From Coffea arabica (taxonomy: Eukaryota; Streptophyta; Magnoliopsida; Gentianales; Rubiaceae): 64,000 bases of DNA. The stretch is taken from NCBI RefSeq assembly GCF_036785885.1, contig NC_092314.1, positions 14,405,638 to 14,469,637 on the forward strand, written 5' to 3'. How positions within the stretch are numbered: the first letter of the stretch is position 1; every line of letters starts with the position of its first letter. The notes below the pieces were generated by a model, which was given only the letters and a program-made list of their open reading frames with translations, was not told where the DNA came from and ran no database searches. The translations under genes and the position numbers were made by a program. Shown here one piece after another: positions 57,918-64,000 of the stretch.

Positions 57918-58800
57918 TGGGCATTGTTGTTAAACTCGGACCAGACCGGCCGGTTCGACTAGTCGAACCACAAATTGGCCATTTATCCTGGCCGAGTTCT
58001 TCTAAAAACCCCTCTGTTTAACACTCGGTCAAACCTAGTCAAAAATTGGGTTGAACCGTGAACCATTAAAACTGGCAAGAATCGGTGTTTTTTTTTTAAA
58101 TTTGTCTTTTGTTGACTTTTCAGGCTTTCACGAGTTATCCCAAGCCAAATTCCTAATTTGACACCCCGGACTTCATTTCACTCAAGCCTTAAATTTCTAA
58201 AATCTCTACTGCTTTGTTTCTATCTTCTTGCCGCCGCCGATCTTTGTCGCCATTGCCGACGGCACATCCGAAATTCCCAAGTAAGTTCCTACTAGAGAGT
58301 ACAAGCGCTATACAGCAATTTCCAGTCTCCTCTCCTATGCTTTGTCCAAAGAGTCCAAACCTAACTCCCTATATATTCTGAATCAATTCCTGCTGTCTTC
58401 TCCGGTTCTCCATCCGATCCTCGGCAGAGTTGCAGAAGTTGGGAAGGTTGGTTGAAAAAAAGGGTTGGAGTGATATTTGTTTAATCAAGTAAGTTAATGT
58501 TCTGCAACTGACTAATTTGGTGCAAACTAAAATGTTCACTTTTTGAAGATAAATTTGCTTGTGCTACAAAAATGCATCCTTTAAAAGTCAGAATTGCATT
58601 ATTGGGGTAAATGCTATCTAATTTTGATGTATAGATTCATTGAAGTATAAGAAGAAAGGGAAAAGTGTAAATGACCAGTAATGTGGAAGCACTCACTAAT
58701 TTAATTTTATATGATCTATTTGTTAAATTTCAGGCAAAACATGTGCAAGAGCTTTATTGGGGACTTTTTCTTTAATTCGTTTATTTGAATTAATGGATTT
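57758..58800 (+). repeat. Direct repeat flanking the viral integration, left copy
   Basis: This 1043-bp segment starts TAGGTGCGTGCGC and ends TTAATGGATTT, and recurs at 62552-63595. It contains the last 160 bases of the LTR-element interior plus the start of the following repeat, so the duplicated unit ignores element boundaries. I count roughly ten differences between the copies. Confidence 0.93.
57918..58800. mobile_element. Unassigned repeat joined to the LTR element interior (left copy)
   Basis: It starts about TGGGCATTGTTGTTAAACTC with a GGCCGGTTCGACTAGTCGAACC palindrome-rich phrase (in parts, 57948-57967). The 3' limit is cut by the virus; the right copy carries on from 63596 to at least 64000. 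There is no coding region. The self-complementary start suggests a DNA transposon, but I cannot name a family. Confidence 0.5.
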
Positions 58801-58817
58801 TTGTATTTAATGATCTA

Positions 58818-58879
58818 TAGCAACTCTAATTCTTGTAAGTGCAAGTTTAATACCAATTTTTTATGTTCATTTCAAGTTA
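58818..58879 (+). repeat. Inverted repeat of viral leader, left arm
   Basis: These 62 bases are the reverse complement of 59940-60001 with one mismatch. They are a piece of viral leader joined head to head to the end of the movement protein fragment. Confidence 0.9.
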
Positions 58880-59665
58880 AAAATATTGTGCAATAATTAC
58901 AGTAGTCTGCTCTACATTTCTAGCTATTTGTGGATTTTGTATTTCAAATTCACTAGGTATAGTTATTTCATTCCATTTTAATCTTTTTGGAGTATAAGTA
59001 GTAGGTCTATCAGCATCTACTTGTAATAAAGTTGTTTCTTCTTTAAGAGTTGGAGTCATTATAAACTTAGGATTTAAATGTGAGGATAATGGTCTATAAT
59101 ATATTCTATATATTACTGCAAAATTCTTTGTATGTTTTTCAAATTCATTTCCTTGTAGATGAATATTTAAAATGACTGAATTTAAAATATGTGGGTCTGT
59201 TAGATCTATTGAAAAATTTGGAGCACAGTTAAAATATATGGGTCCATTGCAAACATTTGTTTGAATCATAGATAGTAAAGAGGTTTTATATCGTTTGAGT
59301 CTAGTGTCTCTTAATGCTAAATATATTGGAGCATCGACTCCTAGATGGAATAAAGGTTTTACAGCAATTTGTATTAAACCTATATGAATATATCGATATC
59401 CTTTACTTAAATATTTTTGAATTGTACTATGATTTAATAATGGAATAAATTGATATTCTTCTTGAATAGATATTGTTTCTTCATGTGTTTTAACTGATAA
59501 GGCTGTTTTGAAATCTAAAGGGCCTATTCTATAAATATGTTCTATTTTTTCTTTTGGAATGGTCCAATCTGAATTATTAACAGGCATATAATATTCATGA
59601 CTTTGTACTATATTATCTTGCTTTGAATTAGATCCTATTTTTAATTGTCTAAGAAATGCAGCCAT
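58877..59665 (-). pseudogene. Viral movement protein (30K superfamily), C-terminally truncated
   Basis: The open frame is 262 codons from ATG 59665. Movement proteins of this family modify plasmodesmata to let virus pass between cells. The middle of the protein (KGYRYIHIGLIQIAVKPLFH, DAPIYLALRDTR, GPIYFNCAPNFSIDLTD) matches the conserved 30K core of caulimovirids. The C-terminus ends EQTTVIIAQYF, with the stop codon provided by the inverted leader fragment at 58818-58879. In related viruses the movement domain is part of a longer protein, so this is a truncated fragment despite its open frame. The start is preceded by the leader with the primer site, as expected for the first viral ORF. Confidence 0.85.
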
Positions 59666-59907
59666 GTTGTATATTTTAATTAAAGTTTTACCTAATCAGG
59701 AACAACTGAGCGCTATGCTGGGAACATCCTATCCTGGACTTACCAACGGTCTAACAAGGCATCAAAGTCTTACCAATGATTTCAGTAAAAGTTTAATAAA
59801 ATATGTAAACATAAATGCATGAATTAGCCAAGTCTAAATAGAAACGTAATTCAAATAGTAATAGTAGTTCAAAATCTTAAATATGCATGTGCATGTAAAA
59901 TTTCATG

Positions 59908-59921
59908 TGGCTCTGATACCA
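59908..59921 (-). other. Viral primer binding site, tRNA-iMet
   Basis: TGGTATCAGAGCCA on the minus strand is the canonical initiator-tRNA-Met complement used by plant pararetroviruses to start minus-strand DNA. Confidence 0.9.
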
Positions 59922-59939
59922 CTTCTACCCAGGTTACTA

Positions 59940-60001
59940 TAACTTGAAACGAACATAAAAAATTGGTATTAAACTTGCACTTACAAGAATTAGAGTTGCT
60001 A
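59940..60001 (-). repeat. Inverted repeat of viral leader, right arm
   Basis: This is the leader sequence in its normal context upstream of the primer site. It pairs with 58818-58879. Confidence 0.9.
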
Positions 60002-60291
60002 ACGGAAGCTTGATATTTGTTGAATCCAACTTTGATCTCTTTATTAAAATCTTTGGAGAATGATACAAGGGTATGAGTACAAGAGTAGTTGGGAGTAGTT
60101 GAGAGTGGTTTGAGAGTAGTTGAGAGTGGGTAAGGGATTTTCTAAGAGGTTTACACCGGAGGATTTCACCGATTTTTTCTCGATGCTTCTTCTTCTGATT
60201 TTGAATCTATGTATAGAGTTCTTCGAGCTTGCATTTCATCTTCATTTGAGTTTTATTTACTTTTTCTTTGGAATGTGGCCGACATCTTTTT

Positions 60292-60740
60292 TCAAAAGTC
60301 ATTTGGATCTTGCCCGCATGGTCCTCCGAAAAGATCAAAAGTAGATTCGGATGATCTTGCTGACTCCTCAATTTTGTCGGTTTCTTCATTCTTATCCTGC
60401 TTTTGCAAATAGTCCAAATATTCTTTGAGCATCTTTGGGTCCTGCATCATCTTTTTCATCAGAAAGTCGTTTGTAATGGCTTCGGATACCATATTAACAA
60501 CTTTTTCTTTTTCTTTCTTTATTGGAGTTGTTGGCATAGTTGTTGAAGTGGTTGGCAAAGTTGTTGTAGTGGTTGATTGGTTTGTCCATTTGAGTTTGTC
60601 TCCTGTGGTGAGGAATCTTATCACGTTTGTTTGATCTCCGAACTGTTGATTGAATTCTGTCCACCATTTAATCTTGAATTCTCGAACTAATGACATTGGA
60701 AGTAGTTTTTCTAATTCTTGATGAATTTTGAAACTCCAGC
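60292..60740 (-). pseudogene. C-terminal part of a viral ORF before the intergenic region
   Basis: The frame reads FKIHQELEKLLPMSLVREFK, WWTEFNQQFGDQTNVIRFLT, a Thr/Pro-rich linker, a lysine-rich stretch and an acidic end (STFDLFGGPCGQDPNDF). It sits directly upstream of the viral intergenic region, so it is probably the C-terminus of the last or longest viral ORF. It is joined to a protease fragment near 60740 in another frame. I do not assign a function. Confidence 0.6.
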
Positions 60741-61257
60741 AAAATATCCACGGCATCAGCTCCACTATCTATTAGAGTTACATATATTTCTTTAAAATCT
60801 TCTACTGTAATGGTTACTAAAGCAAACCATTTTTGAAATGTCATTTTTTCTATAGTATTTAAATATTGAGCTTCTTCTACTGGTTTTTCTGATATTAATA
60901 TTTCTTCTGTTTTAGAATTAGAGGTTGAGGGCTGATTATTTATTAATGCTATTTTTGCTTCTATCTCTAAATCTTTTGTTTTTAATTCTATAATTTCTTG
61001 TTGTAATTGTTTTACTTGTATCTTTAGGTTATTAATTTCTGATTGAAGATCTTTAGTAGTTTCTTTTTTCATTATATTTATATTTGGATATTTATCTATT
61101 AATTTGGAAATGCTAAAAGGTTCTATTATCCTAGGCATTTTATCTTCTTGAATGATTAAGCTTTTTAATCTTTCTAAGTATTCTTTTTTAGCTATTGGAT
61201 CATTAATTTTTCTATAATATCTAATAAAAATTCTTTATCTTCTTTTTTAGTTATAAC
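60741..61257 (-). pseudogene. Viral protease-region fragment with coiled coil
   Basis: From MPRIIEPFSISKLIDKYPNI (61138) the frame passes a predicted coiled coil (EINNLKIQVKQLQQEIIELK) and FQKWFALVTITVEDFKE to VTLIDSGAD, the active-site motif of a retroviral-type aspartic protease, at about 60755-60781. It then runs into unrelated residues at the break. Upstream, 61257-61141, the frame continues into ITKKEDKEFLLDII with a one-base loss. This arm is duplicated in inverted form at 61634-61861. Confidence 0.72.
61031..61257 (-). repeat. Viral inverted repeat, left arm (227 bp)
   Basis: It is the near-perfect reverse complement of 61634-61861, differing by a one-base A-run indel and very few substitutions. 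The spacer is 376 bp. Confidence 0.92.
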
Positions 61258-61320
61258 AACAAAAGAAGTAGGATCATTTTGTGATGCATTTGGAATTAAA
61301 TAAATTAAATCACCATCATC

Positions 61321-61861
61321 ATACAAAAAGAAAGTTAAAAAATATAATAAGAAAATAAAATATAAAAGACCTAAAGAAGATAAACCAGAAAGAACAAGAA
61401 AATTTGTTAAAAAGAAAATTGTTTGTTATAAATGTTGAAAAGTAGGTCATAAAGCAAACAAATGTACTCTAAAAGAAAAAATTAATGAAATTTGTGCAGA
61501 AGATGAAGAGATAAAAAGTAAATTAATAAATCTACTAGTAAATGAAAAAGAGCAAAGTTACGATGAAGAATGTTATGATGATATTTCTAGTTCAGAAAGT
61601 GAAGAAAATTGTAATTGTTCTAAATATATAAATGTTATAACTAAAAAAGAAGATAAAGAATTTTTATTAGATATTATAGAAAAAATTAATGATCCAATAG
61701 CTAAAAAAGAATACTTAGAAAGATTAAAAAGCTTAATCATTCAAGAAGATAAATTGCCTAGGATAATAGAACCTTTTAGCATTTCCAAATTAATAGATAA
61801 ATATCCAAATATAAATATAATGAAAAAAGAAACTACTAAAGATCTTCAACCAGAAATTAAT
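61321..61861 (+). pseudogene. Viral coat-protein C-terminal fragment with zinc knuckle (inverted)
   Basis: The plus-strand frame is lysine-rich (KKVKKYNKK), then has a CCHC knuckle CYKC-KVGHKANKC (about 61423-61467) broken by a TGA after the second Cys. An acidic segment (YDDISSSESEENCNC) and ITKKEDKEFLLDII, PRIIEPFSISKLIDK follow. Basic region, knuckle and acidic tail are usual for caulimovirid coat proteins, which package viral DNA. The downstream part is the right arm of the inverted repeat. Confidence 0.72.
61634..61861 (+). repeat. Viral inverted repeat, right arm (228 bp)
   Basis: This is the partner of 61031-61257. The inner edge is the self-complementary GTTATAAC. Confidence 0.92.
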
Positions 61862-62160
61862 CTCCTTGTCCTATATTAATTTTTACTTCTTGTAATGGGG
61901 GATGTATTGAAGTTAATAATTGATCGTCTTTTAATTTCTATTTTTTATATAAATTATTTTGAACATTTATTTGTGGTGTATTATAAACATCATTTATTCC
62001 TATTTTTTCAATATAGAATGATAGCCAAGTAAAGAAAGGAAAATCAAATTTTCTCTTTTCTAATTCATCTTTCCATTCTAATATTAATTTTTCTTTATAT
62101 TCTGATTCTATCAACTATCATGAATGCTTTAGGATGAGGTAAACATAAACAAGGTAATGA
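61862..62160 (-). pseudogene. Viral fragments of uncertain identity
   Basis: On the minus strand, ESLPCLCLPHPKAFMIV (the start of the viral RNase H after the thumb) breaks off near 62112. It is joined to ESEYKEKLILEWKDELEKRK, FDFPFFTWLSFYIEKIG and, after a TAG, KLKDDQLLTSIHPPLQ. The second piece is probably from another part of the polyprotein. No RNase H catalytic residue remains. Confidence 0.55.
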
Positions 62161-62551
62161 CTCTATTTTTTCCTTTTAAAATTTTATTTTTTGAGTATGT
62201 TCATTTGTCCAAGGTTTTGGATTTTTCTTTAATCTATTAAATAATATAGAACATTCTTTTCTTAAATTAGGGAAAAAATCTGCTATATAATTTAAGCATC
62301 CTAAAAACCTTTGTAATTGATTTTTATCTTTTATTTCATCTGGAAATTTAGTTGCAAATTCTAAAACTCTATTAATTGGTTTTATTGTTCCTTGATATAT
62401 ATTGTGTCCTAAAAATCTTATTTTGGTTTGAAATAATTTCATTTTTGGAGCAGAAACCACTAATCCATTTTTCTTAATTATTTTTAAAAATATATTCAAA
62501 TGTTTAAAATGTTGTTCTATGGATTCAGAGAATATTAATACATCATCTATA
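62161..62551 (-). pseudogene. Viral reverse transcriptase, catalytic box to thumb
   Basis: The fragment begins at the integration junction with YIDDVLIFSESIEQHFKHLN, the catalytic box, then KKNGLVVSAPKMKLFQTKIR, FLGHNIYQGTIKPI and LQRFLGCLNYIADFFPNLRK, the conserved thumb of caulimovirid RT. Everything upstream of the YIDD box (fingers and first Asp) is missing because the host repeat starts there. Confidence 0.9.
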
Positions 62552-63595
62552 TAGGTGCGTGCGCATCATGTTGCCTTGTCGGCCTTCAAACTCGAAACAT
62601 GAGCTCTCCGGCAAGTAGCCGTGGGCACGGCATGACGGTGTAAACGTTTCTGATGGTGGAGCGAATTATTAGCGCATTACGACGCATCCTCTACTCACCG
62701 ACACGCCCTGTTGGGCATTGTTGTTAAACTCGGACTAGACCGGCCGGTTCGACTAGTCGAACCACAAATTGGCCATTCATCCTAGCCGAGTTCTTCTAAA
62801 AACCCCTCTGTTTAACACTCGGTCAAACCTAGTCAAAAATTGGGTTGAACCGTGAACCATTAAAACTGGCAAGAATCGGTGTTTTTTTTTTAAAATTTGT
62901 CTTTTGTTGACTTTTCAGGCTTTCACGAGTTATCCCAAGCCAAATTCCTAATTTGACACCCCGGACTTCATTTCACTCTAGCCCTAAATTTCTAAAATCT
63001 CTACTGCTTTGTTTCTATCTTCTTGCCGCCGCCGATCTTTGTCGCCATTGCCGACGGCACATCCGAAATTCCCAAGTAAGTTCCTACTAGAGAGTACAAG
63101 CGCTATACAGCAATTTCCAGTCTCCTCTCCTATGCTTTGTCCAAAGAGTCCAAACCTAACTCCCTATATATTCTGAATCAATTCCTGCTATCTTCTCCGG
63201 TTCTCCATCCGATCCTCGGCAGAGTTGCAGAAGTTGGGAAGGTTGGTTGAAAAAAAGGGTTGGAGTGATATTTGTTTAATCAAGTAAGTTAATGTTCTGC
63301 AACTGACTAATTTGGTGCAAACTAAAATGTTCACTTTTTGAAGATAAATTTGCTTGTGCTACAAAAATGCATCCTTTAAAAGTCAGAATTGCATTATTGG
63401 GGTAAATGCTATCTAATTTTGATGTATAGATTCATTGAAGTATAAGAAGAAAGGGAAAAGTGTAAATGACCAGTAATGTGGAAGCACTCACTAATTTAAT
63501 TTCATATGATCTATTTGTTAAATTTCAGGCAAAACATGTGCAAGAGCTTTATTGGGGACTTTTTCTTTAATTCTTTTATTTGAATTAATGGATTT
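62552..63595 (+). repeat. Direct repeat flanking the viral integration, right copy
   Basis: These 1044 bp match 57758-58800. The match starts at the last viral base and ends where the left copy was cut by virus, so the two copies bracket the viral block exactly. After 63595 the host repeat continues undisturbed. Confidence 0.93.
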
Positions 63596-64000
63596 CATTT
63601 GTTGCTTTCTATGTGTTCGAGGAAATGCAAAGTTACTGAAAATTTTGGGATGCATCTCTTTTGGTAACTCCATTGTTGCTTCCTGAGATATGCAGAAATC
63701 AAGATGGCTACTTTTAGTCTATACTTTTAGTTGGAATTACAGAAACTAGATAACTACTTTTTTTTAAAATTTTTTTGGCACAAGTAATAGACACTAATTA
63801 GATTTTAGACGTTGAAGTTAAAAGCTACCTCTTATGTTGCTTGAAAGTTGAAATCAGTGTTCTAGATTGATATTTAGCATTCACTTATCACTTTCTTTTC
63901 TTTTCTTTTTTTTTTTGGCATTCTTGTTTTTGTTTTTCTCTTTTGCCTTAACTGAGGTAGGACGGAAGTAGACTGCTAAGCCAGTTCAAAGGTTGATTAA
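63596..64000. other. Continuation of the unassigned host repeat
   Basis: This AT-rich sequence follows on from the right direct repeat. There is no coding region. It shows what lay beyond the left copy before the viral integration. Confidence 0.6.

Larger units (their letters stand above)
59666..60291 (-). promoter_or_regulatory. Viral intergenic region and leader
   Basis: Read on the minus strand it runs from the end of an ORF at 60292 to the movement protein start. It holds a weak TATA-like CTCTATACATAG near 60206-60217, repeated CTCTCAACTACTC phrases, an AATAAA at 60045-60040 and the primer site at 59921-59908. The layout fits promoter, polyadenylation signal and leader of a circular caulimovirid genome. 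Confidence 0.6.
58801..62551 (-). mobile_element. Endogenous caulimovirid (plant pararetrovirus), rearranged and defective
   Basis: Recognised pieces are a 30K-type movement protein, a tRNA-iMet primer site in a leader, the end of another viral ORF, a protease fragment, a coat-protein zinc-knuckle fragment in opposite orientation, an unassigned fragment and the RT/thumb with the start of RNase H. Most read on the minus strand. No piece is complete, and the order is not that of a viral genome, so at least five segments were joined. Overall resemblance is to florendovirus/petuvirus-type sequences (inference). It cannot encode a functional virus as it stands. Confidence 0.88.

Noticed and set aside
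58877..59665. Considering the movement protein ORF as an intact host or viral gene
   Set aside because: Its stop codon comes from an inverted leader piece and the surrounding locus is a rearranged viral insertion.
59908..59921. tRNA-like match considered as a tRNA gene
   Set aside because: Only the 3'-end complement of tRNA-iMet is present, which is a primer binding site. The same holds for 7931, 16130 and 30434.

Overview
This is a low-GC plant nuclear window, almost certainly from a eudicot. The evidence is nested plant retrotransposons (two LINEs, Athila-type and Tork-like LTR elements, solo LTRs), an endogenous plant pararetrovirus, a Helitron-type end, a SINE fragment, and remnants of plant genes (a 2-oxoglutarate-dependent dioxygenase, a CYP71-type cytochrome P450 and an LSM12-like gene). 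I see no intact host protein-coding gene. The species cannot be told from the sequence.

Left part (1-9391): the 3' end of a LINE, then the end of a long inverted-repeat DNA transposon, then a complete non-autonomous LTR retrotransposon (3613-9294, minus strand, 1343-bp LTRs, only a gag-like remnant). This element sits inside exon 1 of a dioxygenase gene; the end of that exon survives at 9295-9391.

Centre-left (9392-35266): intron 1 of the same dioxygenase, expanded by a second LINE (about 9741-35231). A full-length Athila-type Ty3/gypsy element (14440-29278, target duplication CGGTG) and a Copia element (30201-34803, target duplication ACAGG) are inserted in that LINE. The Athila gag carries a further 1.28-kb solo LTR (16546-17825, target duplication AAATG).

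Centre (35267-44272): dioxygenase exon 2 (decayed), a two-exon CYP71-type P450 on the minus strand with one frameshift, a Helitron-like 5' end, a SINE fragment and a decayed multi-exon LSM12 copy.

Right part (44273-64000): AT-rich spacer, a Copia LTR fragment, a long-TIR DNA element (about 47170-49102), then a second copy of the non-autonomous LTR element whose first LTR is split by a 5762-bp solo LTR (49474-55235, target duplication CAAAA). Its interior is joined to another repeat at about 57918. That repeat is interrupted by a scrambled endogenous caulimovirid (58801-62551) carried between two 1.04-kb direct copies of host sequence.

Sequence shared between 3364-6640 and 48856-57917, including the same insertion site, shows that the dioxygenase exon 1 region with its transposons was duplicated as a block. 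The order of events can be read from the nesting: dioxygenase gene, DNA transposon and non-autonomous LTR element, block duplication, LINE in the intron, then Athila and Copia, then the Athila solo LTR. The 5.8-kb solo LTR and the viral integration affected only the second copy.
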